Assembly: GCA_012033335.1 (NCBI GenBank)
Contig: JAAURB010000035.1
Span: 1-46,669 of the forward strand
Source: Oscillatoriales cyanobacterium RM2_1_1
GTDB lineage: Bacteria; Cyanobacteriota; Cyanobacteriia; Cyanobacteriales; Microcoleaceae
DNA length: 46,669 nt
Direction: 5' to 3'
Below are positions 33,843 to 43,197 of the stretch, in pieces. Numbering within the stretch: the first letter of the stretch is position 1; each line of letters begins with the position of its first letter. The translations under genes and the position numbers were made by a program. The notes below the pieces were generated by a model. The model made no database searches and had not been told where the DNA came from. It worked only from the letters and a program-made list of their open reading frames with translations.

Positions 33843-35144
33843 CTAACTTACTTTACTCAGATGGATTGGAATTTGAATCGTAAACCTGGCTCCTGCTCCC
33901 CGAGAGGATTCAACGTCTAGCTTGCCCCGATGCTTTTGCACCACAATCTGATAACTGGTTAATAATCCTAAACCTGCCCCTTTGCCGACCGGTTTTGTCG
34001 TGAAGAATGGGGTAAATAGGCGGGGCTTAATCTCCTCAGAAATTCCCCAACCGTTGTCCTTGATCGAGATTTTAACAGTATTGTCAGAGTTTAGTTCGGT
34101 CAGGATCCAGATGGTCGGCAAGGCTTGGGGAGGAAATTGATCGCCAATTCCCGCCTCTAGAACCTCAATCGCATTATTAATAATATTAAAAAATACCTGA
34201 TTTAATTGACTGGCATGGCAAGTAACCAGGGGGAGATTCCCATAATCTCTTACCACCTGGATTTCAGGTTTATCTTGATCCAGGGGACAGAGTTTATGCT
34301 GAAGTAAGACCAGGGTACTATTCAATCCTTCGTGGAGATCAACGGCTTTAATTTCCGACTCATCTAACCGGGAAAAAATCCGCAGGGCCAGAACAATTGT
34401 TCGAATTCGATCCACTCCCGTTCGCATGGAACTGATCAGTTTATCCAGATCAGAAATGATAAAGTTCAAATCCATATCCTGGGTAAATTCTTGGATGAGT
34501 TGGGTGGGATCAGGGTATTCCGTTTGATAAAGTTGAATCAGATTCAGTAAGTCCTGGATATAATTGGTAGCGGGCTCTAAATTACCAGAAATAAAACTGA
34601 CAGGATTATTGATTTCATGGGCGATCCCGGCAACAAATTGCGTCAATCCCTCCATTTTCTGTTGCTGAACTAGCCGTGCCTGGGTATGCTGTAACTCATC
34701 TAAAGTCTCCTGTAACTGTTGATTTTGCTGTTGAAGCTGAACTTGCAGTTGCTTGATTGAAAGCTGATTCTGGATGCGGGCGATCACTTCCTCAAACTGA
34801 AAAGGCTTGGTAATATAATCAACTCCCCCCACTCGAAACGCTTTAACTTTGTCTAAGGCATCATCTAAGGCACTTAAAAAAATCACTGGAATTGACCGAC
34901 TTACTTCATCTTTTTTAAGCTGTTCGCAGACTTCATATCCGCTCATTTCAGGCATATTAATATCTAGCAAGATCAAATCCGGTTGAGCTGTTTTAACTGC
35001 AATCAACGCCATTTTTCCACTAATTGCCTGACGAACGTTATACCCATATTCGGCCATCATTTTTGAGAGTAAACGGAGATTGGCCGGGGTGTCATCAACA
35101 ATTAAAATATCAAGTGGAATTTGAGGTTGTGGCAAAAAAACCAT
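33843..35144 (-). CDS. REC-histidine kinase fusion
   Basis: 433 residues. An N-terminal receiver (~12-125; DILIVDDTPANLRLL, phospho-acceptor D61 in LILLDINMP, Lys in YITKPF), a Gln-rich coiled coil (~128-165), HisKA with His176 (FVAGIAHEINNPVSFISGNL) and HATPase (NIINNAIEVLE, DNGWGISEE, GKGAGLGLLTSYQIV). There is no TM, so it is a cytoplasmic kinase that can take input from another kinase through its receiver. Its REC is closely similar to that of the next upstream gene on the same strand, suggesting duplication and possible common phosphate source. Confidence 0.92.
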   Translation of the reverse strand: MVFLPQPQIPLDILIVDDTPANLRLLSKMMAEYGYNVRQAISGKMALIAVKTAQPDLILLDINMPEMSGYEVCEQLKKDEVSRSIPVIFLSALDDALDKVKAFRVGGVDYITKPFQFEEVIARIQNQLSIKQLQVQLQQQNQQLQETLDELQHTQARLVQQQKMEGLTQFVAGIAHEINNPVSFISGNLEPATNYIQDLLNLIQLYQTEYPDPTQLIQEFTQDMDLNFIISDLDKLISSMRTGVDRIRTIVLALRIFSRLDESEIKAVDLHEGLNSTLVLLQHKLCPLDQDKPEIQVVRDYGNLPLVTCHASQLNQVFFNIINNAIEVLEAGIGDQFPPQALPTIWILTELNSDNTVKISIKDNGWGISEEIKPRLFTPFFTTKPVGKGAGLGLLTSYQIVVQKHRGKLDVESSRGAGARFTIQIPIHLSKVS

Positions 35145-35189
35145 GATTTATAATTTAACTTTATTATCTAATCTTAGTTATCCAACTTT

Positions 35190-35287
35190 ATGCAGTGCTT
35201 CTCGCATTGCTGGAGTCCGAGGAGTGATGGCCCGGTGTGCCACTATCTCCAAAATCTTTACCTCACGGGATTGTAAATCGCTATCTA
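35190..35287 (+). repeat. Dispersed ~100-bp hairpin repeat, copy 2
   Basis: It aligns along its full length with the reverse complement of copy 1 at 3018-3117: shared blocks include CTGGAGT, CGGTG, AAATCT, TACCTCA and AAATCGCTAT. The central stem has decayed (GGAGTGATGGC against GCCACTATCTCC). It fills most of the gap between the two receiver-domain genes. A chance plus-strand ORF across it is not a gene. The remaining 250 bp to 35540 show only AT-rich spacer. Confidence 0.65.
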
Positions 35288-35540
35288 GCATTTACAGATC
35301 GGCACGAGACATCTTAAGTCCCGCTTTTTCCAGGCTTTGCCTTGGCATTAGGGCAGGAAGATGTAGGGGAATTGTTTAGATCAAACTCAAACGAAAACTG
35401 CTGTCACTTAATTCTGTAACTTAATCTAAAAGCCAACTCCAAACCTTAATTTTAACCTCAACTTTTAGAACTCTAACTCTGAACTCCAATTGAAATAGAA
35501 CTCGAAAATAATACTTAGAACTAACACTCACCAATAACAC

Positions 35541-37316
35541 TCACAAGGATTGAAGCAGCTTAAAACTCTCTTCCGTAGGCAGAGAGGGGGAAAACAAATT
35601 GCCCTGGCCAAAATCGCAGCCCCAGTATTGTAGCTGTTGGAACTGAGCATCAGTCTCGATTCCCTTCGCCACAGCACTCATTCCCATGGTCTGGGCCAAG
35701 CTGATAATCACAGGTAGCAGATCAGAGCTTTCATCTTGACCGATTACCCGAACAAAAGACTGGTCAATATTCAGAGTATCTACGGGCAGAGAATCAAGAC
35801 AACTTAGAGATGAGTAACCTGTGCCAAAATCATCAATCCCCAGGCGAATATTGCGGTTGACCAGTTGTTTTAAGATGACTGTCGTCAGGGCCGGATTATG
35901 CATGATCACATTCTCGGTCATTTCTAGTTTTAAACATTGAGGATTGATCTGAGTCTCAGCTATAATCTGGTCAATCGATTGAATCAAATCCAACTGGGCA
36001 AATTGCCGAACCGAGAGATTGACACTAATAAAAAATGTCTCTGAAACTTCCGGTTGTTGGTGCCAGGTTTGCAGTTGGTAACAAACTGCTCTGAGTAGCC
36101 ATTGACCCAGGGGCACAATCAGACCTGTTTCTTCTGCCAGGGGCAAAAAAATATCAGGATAAATCAATCCCTGGGTCGGGTGCTGCCACCGTACCAGGGC
36201 TTCAAAGCCAGAAATTTTCAGGGTTTTCAGGGAAACAATCGGTTGATAATGAATGACAAACTCAGTCTGATGAATGGCTCGATGTAACTCCGTTTCCAGT
36301 TCTAGAACATTGACAGCGGCTTGATGAAGTTTCAGACTGAAAATATGGTACTGACCTTTGCCTAGAACTTTAGCTTGATACAGGGCCAGATCTGCATCCC
36401 GCAGCAGATTCTCTGGATTTTGATATTGAGATTGACCCAGGGCGATCCCAATACTGGTATTGACAAATATCTCATGGTGATTGAGCTTAAAGGGTTGGGA
36501 AAGCTGTTGCAAAATCTGATTGGCAAATTGGCTGGCCGCCTTTGGGGTATCGAGCCCAGTCAGCAAAATTGCAAACTCATCTCCCCCCAGGCGTGCCAGG
36601 GTATCTTGAGGGGTAATCAGGGACTCTAACCGACGGCTCAGGGCGATTAACAGCTCGTCTCCCACCAGATGACCCAGGGAATCATTCACGACTTTGAAGC
36701 GATCGCAGTCTAGCAACAACACCGCCAGGGAGATATTCTGCTCCGATGGCAACTGGTCAATGGCAACCTGGAGTTGCTCCAGAAACAGACGGCGATTCGG
36801 CAACCCGGTCAGAGAATCATGCATGGCCATCTCCAGCAAGGTCGCATTTGCCAGCTTGAGTTCTTGAGTCCGCTGGTATACCCGTTTTTCCAGTTGCAGG
36901 TGAAGTTCTCGAAGATGCTGTTCTGCTACTTTGAGGGCCAGTTGGTTCTTGACTCGAACCAGGACTTCTTCTAGCTCAAACGGTTTAGTCACATAGTCAG
37001 CCCCCCCGGCTTCGAACGCTTTTACCTTATCGGATATGTCATCTAGAGCACTCAAAAAAATGATCGGAATGGCCGCAGTTTCTTGATTTTCTTTTAACCG
37101 GGCACATACCTCATATCCGCTCAAACCCGGCATCAGAATATCTAATAAGATCAGAGTTGGCGGAGAGGACTGTACGGCTGTCAGGGCCATTTTACCAGTA
37201 ATGGCTTGACGAACTTCATACCCCTCATCACTCAAGACCTGGGAGAGCAATCGTAAATTTGCCGGGGTATCGTCAACGATTAAGATATCGACTTTAGGAG
37301 AATCGAAAGGATCCAT
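35541..37316 (-). CDS. REC-GGDEF-EAL cyclic-di-GMP protein
   Basis: 591 residues. REC (~8-125, D59 phospho-acceptor), coiled coil (~128-160), GGDEF (~165-330; intact GGDEF 244-248, LDCDRFKVVND) and EAL (~340-588). The cyclase site looks active and has no RxxD inhibitory site before it. In the EAL domain EAL 372-374, N433, E468 and D495/D496 are present, but the usual LKID lysine is Asn516 and the AEGVE glutamate is Lys551, so phosphodiesterase activity may be lost or altered. Likely a phosphorylation-controlled diguanylate cyclase affecting motility or biofilm (inference). It precedes the REC-kinase gene. Confidence 0.93.
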   Translation of the reverse strand: MDPFDSPKVDILIVDDTPANLRLLSQVLSDEGYEVRQAITGKMALTAVQSSPPTLILLDILMPGLSGYEVCARLKENQETAAIPIIFLSALDDISDKVKAFEAGGADYVTKPFELEEVLVRVKNQLALKVAEQHLRELHLQLEKRVYQRTQELKLANATLLEMAMHDSLTGLPNRRLFLEQLQVAIDQLPSEQNISLAVLLLDCDRFKVVNDSLGHLVGDELLIALSRRLESLITPQDTLARLGGDEFAILLTGLDTPKAASQFANQILQQLSQPFKLNHHEIFVNTSIGIALGQSQYQNPENLLRDADLALYQAKVLGKGQYHIFSLKLHQAAVNVLELETELHRAIHQTEFVIHYQPIVSLKTLKISGFEALVRWQHPTQGLIYPDIFLPLAEETGLIVPLGQWLLRAVCYQLQTWHQQPEVSETFFISVNLSVRQFAQLDLIQSIDQIIAETQINPQCLKLEMTENVIMHNPALTTVILKQLVNRNIRLGIDDFGTGYSSLSCLDSLPVDTLNIDQSFVRVIGQDESSDLLPVIISLAQTMGMSAVAKGIETDAQFQQLQYWGCDFGQGNLFSPSLPTEESFKLLQSL

Positions 37317-37571
37317 GTCACCTTTACTAAATCTAAATCAGTTGAGGAAACTATTGAGAGGGAGTTTGAAAAGGACATGAGGGGGAGCAAGTTTACTAAA
37401 CTCACAAGGGAAATATCAGGAGTCGTAAGCTGCGCTGTGCAACTATCGAGTCATAAATCCGACTTTTCACACACCCTCTGAAGCAAGGCTATTCAGCACT
37501 CCTTAGGCTTTATACACAGTCTATCTCAGTGTATCGGATGAAAGATCGAACCGCCATGACTTGAGATAAAT
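37317..37571. other. Spacer between EAL and pentapeptide genes
   Basis: 255 bp, no ORF, no strong hairpin. It presumably holds the promoter of the REC-GGDEF-EAL gene on the minus strand. Confidence 0.4.
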
Positions 37572-39983
37572 CTATTTGAGATAAATCAACAGGTTTAGCC
37601 CCGGAATGGTGCGAGAGAGTGTCCAGAAGAGCAAGCTCAGATAAACCACTCCCAAACTCCATTGATACCAGACCAATACTGTGACTAATCCGGGTAAATA
37701 CTCATCTCGCAACCGCAGATCATTAAAACCAAATTTTAAAAAATTGTTCAAGCTAAAGTCGTAATAATTTAACCAGTTCCATCGGCGTTCCCAGAGAATA
37801 GGCATATAGCGTTCTCGAAATAGAGGATATCGCGGGATGATCGGTAATCGGCCAATCATTAATCGCAATTGTCTTAAGCTGGCATCTTCTGTCAGATAAG
37901 AAACGTTCATCAGGTTGTGATAGCGTCCCTGCCAGTAGATCAGGCCCAATACCAGGATGGGCAGGGGAAATAAGATCAGTCCCATGCAGGCCAGGGTCAA
38001 CGGGGGCCAGATAGCTGTGCTGAAGATTTCAAACAAACTCAACATCAGCAACAGACTAAAACTAATCCCCATGGCAATAGTTTCCAGCATCGTTGGCAAA
38101 ATCGGTTTGGGTCGCCATTTGCGACAGCGATCCACCAGCCAGAACAGCCAGCCAAAATAGGCGATCGCCAGAATACCTACCCCAAAAATCAGCCCAAATT
38201 GAGTTCCATAGCCACTGAGCAGCAGCAGTATCCCCAGCCCCAACCATTGCAAACCGGTAATGATCCAATGGACGATAGGCAAAACAGAGGCTCTGAACCA
38301 ACCCATTTGTCTATCGGCCCGTTGGAGTAACTTTTGAGGATTCACCCTGACGTGATCATAGACCTTGAAATAGGTGCTCAAGTCAATCGCGTCCAGCTTG
38401 AGAATTTCTGTCAAATCCCGCAGAGGTCGTTCTATTCTGGTCTGAAAAATAGCTTGGGCCTGGTCTTGATTGAATCCGGCTCGAATCAATTGGGGGATAG
38501 AAGCGGTATTCAGGTTGATTCCTAAAAGATTCCGTTTAAGCGACTTCAGTAATAATTCGGCCCTGAGCAATTCGATCTGGTTGGCATCTCCAATCTGTTT
38601 CTGCTGGCGAAAATTTTGAATTAAATTTCGCAGGAGATTCTCGTTGCCCTGTAATGTCGGCACAGAAATCACCTGTCCAATGAAGCCCGGATCTCCTAAA
38701 ATCTGGGCCGAAGTCGAATCAAACATCAGATTGGCCAGATCCAGGGTCTTCGTTCGATTAAAACTGACATCACTAAAGTCAACCAGTTCTTGAATACTAG
38801 CTTCTCGTAAGCTAATACTCTGCTTAAACTGAGCGCCCCGAAAGTCTAGGGATTGCTGAAATAGAGCCTGTTGAAAATCTGGAGTTTGAAAAAAGCGAGC
38901 CTTCGAAAAGATTGCCCGTCCCTGCCACCAAGACTCACCAAAATCAACTTCATCCTGCCACAGGGTGGATTTGAAATCAGTAATTCCCTGAAAGTGAACC
39001 TCATTGAAGTCACCCTTTTGAAATTGACTCTCTTCAAAGTTGACAGACTTTTGAAAGTCTGTGCGCCGAAATCGAGCCTGGGCTAGAAAAACAGACTGTT
39101 GAAAGTTGGCATCTTGTTCAAACACCGCCTGGGAAAAGTTAGCCGTTTGACTGAATCGAGCCTCTCGCCAATCCGTTTCCTGAAGAAATTCGGTTTCAAT
39201 CCCATCAACGCCTCTGAGAAAAAAGCTACGGCGAAAGTCCACTTCCCCGGTAAAGCGGGTTTGATTTAGGGCGACTCGTCCTCGAATCACAGCAATTTTC
39301 GGCAGGGCGATCGCGACTTTGTCCCCGGATTGATCCTGGAGGGCCAGTTGAGCGGCGGTTGAGGTCAGGTCTGCTAGCTCCGCCTCGGAGAACATCGATT
39401 GCAGGGTTTCGACTAACAGCGGGACTCGGATTCCCAGGCGACTACCCATAAACTCCCCTTGGATCAGGGAGCGACTCAGGTTCAAACCCAGCCGTACTTT
39501 GGACTGGTTCAGGGCCGTTTGCAGCAGTTGATAGAAGCGATCGCGAAATTCGGCATTTTCAGGTTGTAAATCGATGGTGAAATTCTGTAAGTCAATCCAC
39601 AGGGCCCCCTCTTGACTCACAGGATTCGTCAGGCGATTTTGTAATTCTTCCAGGGTGAGGCGGGTGCGATCTGGAGTAGGTTCGGCGGCCCAGGTCGGGG
39701 ATAAAAAAATTAATCCCGCCAGTGTGAAAGCCATCATCCAGGCTATCGTAATGGCCCAGAACTGGGCTGGATCCAATTCACCGTTTTTTCTCAGGAACTG
39801 GCTAGCGGATGCGAATCTAAAATTTCTGAAACCAAACGGGAACTGCCCCGGGTCGGCATTCTGCTGAATTCCGGGGAATCGCATCGGATCAAACCTTCCC
39901 TGGGGAATCTCGCCCGGAAAAAGGGACTGACAGAGCCCCCGTAACCACCGAAATGGCCGCAAATACTGGGGTGCAATTAACAC
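37572..39983 (-). CDS. Pentapeptide-repeat / helix-hairpin-helix / membrane fusion protein
   Basis: 803 residues from GTG 39983. A hydrophobic segment lies at ~83-105 (WMMAFTLAGLIFLSPTWA), so a later start near the ATG codons of that segment with a plain signal peptide is possible. Residues ~235-410 are pentapeptide repeats of the A(D/N)LxF class (ARFSQTANFSQAVFEQDANF...), giving a quadrilateral beta-helix. Residues ~485-540 resemble a ComEA-like helix-hairpin-helix (INLNTASIPQLIRAGFNQDQAQAIFQTR). Residues ~565-800 carry four to six TM helices. The combination is unusual and the function unknown; the repeats and HhH probably lie on one side of a membrane as a binding scaffold (inference). Confidence 0.8.
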   Translation of the reverse strand: MLIAPQYLRPFRWLRGLCQSLFPGEIPQGRFDPMRFPGIQQNADPGQFPFGFRNFRFASASQFLRKNGELDPAQFWAITIAWMMAFTLAGLIFLSPTWAAEPTPDRTRLTLEELQNRLTNPVSQEGALWIDLQNFTIDLQPENAEFRDRFYQLLQTALNQSKVRLGLNLSRSLIQGEFMGSRLGIRVPLLVETLQSMFSEAELADLTSTAAQLALQDQSGDKVAIALPKIAVIRGRVALNQTRFTGEVDFRRSFFLRGVDGIETEFLQETDWREARFSQTANFSQAVFEQDANFQQSVFLAQARFRRTDFQKSVNFEESQFQKGDFNEVHFQGITDFKSTLWQDEVDFGESWWQGRAIFSKARFFQTPDFQQALFQQSLDFRGAQFKQSISLREASIQELVDFSDVSFNRTKTLDLANLMFDSTSAQILGDPGFIGQVISVPTLQGNENLLRNLIQNFRQQKQIGDANQIELLRAELLLKSLKRNLLGINLNTASIPQLIRAGFNQDQAQAIFQTRIERPLRDLTEILKLDAIDLSTYFKVYDHVRVNPQKLLQRADRQMGWFRASVLPIVHWIITGLQWLGLGILLLLSGYGTQFGLIFGVGILAIAYFGWLFWLVDRCRKWRPKPILPTMLETIAMGISFSLLLMLSLFEIFSTAIWPPLTLACMGLILFPLPILVLGLIYWQGRYHNLMNVSYLTEDASLRQLRLMIGRLPIIPRYPLFRERYMPILWERRWNWLNYYDFSLNNFLKFGFNDLRLRDEYLPGLVTVLVWYQWSLGVVYLSLLFWTLSRTIPGLNLLIYLK

Positions 39984-40132
39984 GGGTTATGGATTTAGAT
40001 GGGGACAATCCGCCCTAATTCTACAGGTAAATTCGTTCAAAGCCATGGGCTTTGGCGGTGGCCATGGAACCTAGAAGCAGTTGCGATTTGACCCAGGAAC
40101 CCCTACTTGAGCTTATCCCAGGCAACTTAACA

Positions 40133-42365
40133 TCAACCCAGGCTCAATCCCGATAAACTTGCTGTTCCCACAATCACCTGCTCAATTTCCGAGGCAGTCA
40201 GGTTGGGATTGGCCTGTTTGATCAGGGTCGCAATCCCAGCCACATGGGGAGTTGCCATGGAAGTTCCAGCGAAGGCAGCATAGGGAACCCCAGCAATGGC
40301 AGGGGGAACCGTAGAGTAGATATCCCCCGCATTGGAAAATCCGCCATCTCCCCCCGGAGCCAAGACATAATCTAATACCAGCGCCCCAGCCTGATTGGAG
40401 AAGCTGGATAGGGCCTTAGTTTGAGTCACAGAACCCACCGCCAGACCAACGTTGCTGGCAAATCTAGCCGGGAAATTGGGTTGACTGCGGCTTTCATTCC
40501 CTGCCGCCATCACCACCACCACCCCTTGCTGAGTGGCCCACTGAATCGCATCTAGCTCAGCCTGGAGGAAGCCATCTCCCCCCAAGCTGAGATTGATCAC
40601 ATCCGCCCCATTCTGAACGGCATATTGAATGGCGGAGATCGCATCACTGACCTTACCAAATCCTTCCCCATCCAGGACTCGAATCGGCATAATTTGAGCG
40701 TTGGGGGCGACACCCGTGATCCCAATACCATCTCGCTGGGCTGCAATAATCCCCGCTACATGGGTTCCATGACTATTCAAATCCATCGGGTCATTGTCCC
40801 GATCCACAAAATCCCACCCTCGGACATCATCAACAAAACCATTACTATCGTCATCCAAACCATTGCCGGGAATTTCACCCAGGTTGATCCAGATATTGGA
40901 CAGCAAATCCGGGTGAGTGTAGTCTACTCCAGTATCGATCACCGCCACTGTTACCCCAATTCCTGTGGTTCCAGTGGCCCAAACCTCTGGGGCATTGATC
41001 AGATCTCGGCCCCAATCATCCCCTCCCAAATCCGGGACATCCCCAAAGACAGGCAGTCCCACCGCTGCAGCGATCGCCCCTGCCCCATTGACCAGCCCAT
41101 AGCCAAATTGACTATCAAATTGCCCCACCACAATATCTGGATTCGATTCAGGATTGGGCAAGGCCGATATATTCAAGGTGTAGAGGGTGTTTCCCTGGTG
41201 TTGGTAGACCACTACATAGTAGGTTCCCCCAGGCAGGGCTGAAACGGCTATGGACTCTGGTAAACTGCCGGGTTCCTCGGAGCGATCCACAAAATCTGTG
41301 ACCTCGATTGCCCCATTCCCGTTCAAGTCCTGTACCAGCACAACATCCGCATCCGCTCCCAATCCTGTCAGGGTTAAGTTCAGATCGCTGGCACTAGTCA
41401 GATCAAACCGATAAATATCCTGGGGATTGAGATCATCTATCGCCCCATTCACCGTCAGATCTGCGGTTAAGGGGCCCAGGTTGACCGCCGTCGCCAGGGT
41501 GGGGGCAGCGGTAGCAGCAAGAACTGAGACGATCAACCGATCGATAACTTGTTCTGCCGGGACATTGCTGACGACTCCCAATAATATATCCGTGGCCGTG
41601 TACCAGATCAGGGTATCTAATGTCCCCGGTTGGAGCGCAACTGACTCCAGAAAAACGCTTTCAGGGGTTAAACCTCCGGCGAGTTCAATGAAATCAGCAC
41701 CGGGCTCAAAATCCAGAATAAAATCAACGCCAAAAAATACTAGGGGAGGCACTGGAGCCAGGACAAAGATGTCGGCCCCCTCTCCACCCAATAAAAAGTC
41801 ACTATCCAAGTCTCCAGAGAGATAGTCATTTCCTGCCTCTCCCTGCAATATATCCAGCCCTTGACCGCCATACAAGCTATCATTGCCCCTATTGCCCAGG
41901 AGATCATCATCCCCAACCCGACCCCCAATCAAGTCGTCAGCCTCCGTCCCCGACAACGTATCATTGCCAGGGCTACCAAATTGTTCAGCCCCTGCCTGAA
42001 TATTGAAGTCCAGTCCTATGCCCTCAATACGGGAGCAGATCTCTGAGGAATGAAAACAGGAACAATGATTAAAACGTCCTACGCCTTCCTCTAAAAGGCC
42101 CCCTAGGATTCCCTGGGCATGATCAATAGCGATCGCTCGACTGGGAATAAGACTGTTCTGACCGAAATCTAACATGACGACTTTCCGATAAGCTTCGGGG
42201 ATCAACTTGAGGTCTGAAAGGGGGATGCTCCCCATTCCACTTTAACGTTGAAATCAGCTTGCCTGATCCGGTTGCGATCAACTCTAAAATCAACTTTGAA
42301 ACCTGTTGAAGTTGTAGCCCTGGACTTCCTTTAGGAACCTCTAACCAGACAAAACCCTCTCCCAT
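40133..42365 (-). CDS. Subtilisin-like protease with N-terminal RTX and PPC domains, frameshifted
   Basis: Serine protease of family S8. In the main frame (from ATG 42235): a Cys-containing head (~1-80, HCSCFHSSEIC), RTX nonapeptides (~88-155), a PPC beta-domain (~255-358; DIYRFDLTSASDLNLTLTG) and the protease (~405-700) with triad D434 (VIDTGVDYTHPDL), H489 (NSHGTHVAG), S659 (GTSMATPHVAG) and oxyanion N580. Upstream codons 42365-42236 encode sense in another frame (GFVWLEVPKGSPGLQLQQVS...). Removing one C from the C4 run at 42230-42233 joins TLKWNG to SIPLSDLK, giving 743 residues. Probably exported by type I secretion. The 5' extension is less certain than the rest. Confidence 0.85.
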
Positions 42366-42432
42366 CCTGAATAATCAAGAAGCCCTAGGGCAATCTGATC
42401 TCCGAATCCTGGCTTGACTCCAACCTTAACCG

Positions 42433-42693
42433 TTACCATTGATCAGTTCCCTCAAAATCCTCATCACTGGCATCGGCATTCCCAAATAGAGACTGATACA
42501 ACGCTTCTAGATAAACCAGGGGCAGCAGCAATACCACAACAAGACTGGCAAGGATCATCACCAGGAGTAAGTACAGATTTTTTTCGACGGAGTAGGCAAA
42601 GTTTCGTTCAATCAGACCAGCAGGCTGCTTCCTGGCGATTAAGTCAGACTTAACATAATAAGCTTTTAAGAAACTGGAGGGTAGGACTATCAT
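42433..42693 (-). CDS. Small membrane protein, hypothetical
   Basis: 86 residues, cytoplasmic head (VKSDLIARKQPAGLIERNFAYSVEKN) and one TM helix (~41-65, LYLLLVMILASLVVVLLLPLVYLEALY), with an acidic tail. The composition is protein-like. No family was recognised with certainty. It shares its ATG with the stop of a poorly supported upstream frame (ATGA overlap at 42690-42693). Confidence 0.5.
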   Translation of the reverse strand: MIVLPSSFLKAYYVKSDLIARKQPAGLIERNFAYSVEKNLYLLLVMILASLVVVLLLPLVYLEALYQSLFGNADASDEDFEGTDQW

Positions 42694-43197
42694 CTTAAAA
42701 ATCTCCCGATAGATGCGTTCTCGTAGTGTGAGTCTGGTCGGTGACCTTTGTCGGTGATATTGATCAAGTCAGTGAAGACTGGTCGTTCATGACTGATGGT
42801 AAAGACTGGTAATGATGCAACCAAGCCCAAGCTTGCAAAGGAAAACGGTGTCTTTCCCAGGGGTATCGGCGGTGTGGCCTGATTTTCTAGACCGGGAAAG
42901 CGACATAAGAGTTTGGTTGTGAGCCAAATGAGATTGGCTAAAAGTCTGTGCCATCTCATATCTATGCTTGTGCGTTCATTGGCTAGAAAGACAAGATCTA
43001 ACCCTCCAGCTAAATTTCCTGAGAAATTGCTATTCTCTGTTTAGACATATGTGCTAGTGGTTCTAGCTTATGCACTAACGGTCTAAGCTAATTGCTAAAA
43101 TACTTCTCACTCGTTTACACTCTCATTGACACTTCAGGAATAAAGCAAAAGTAAAGCGCCTGAGGATTATTCAAACTGACCATCTAAAACTAATCAC
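42694..43197. other. Gap between small membrane protein and GH31 gene
   Basis: An 89-codon minus-strand frame (42690-42959) starts here, but it lacks protein-like regularity and a ribosome binding site, so it is not called. At 43051-43098 an imperfect repeated block (CTAGTGGTTCTAGCTTATG and CTAACGGTCTAAGCTAATTG) is visible. Nothing else stands out. Confidence 0.35.

Noticed and set aside
35143-35379. 78-codon plus-strand ORF between the two receiver genes
   Set aside because: It is made of the dispersed hairpin repeat copy 2; no start signal.
40625-41242. 205-codon plus-strand ORF
   Set aside because: It is antisense to the subtilase catalytic region, with no regular secondary-structure pattern.
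42690-42959. 89-codon ORF overlapping the small membrane protein by ATGA
   Set aside because: The overlap is the classic coupling form, but the sequence lacks protein-like regularity and a ribosome binding site, so the overlap is probably chance.
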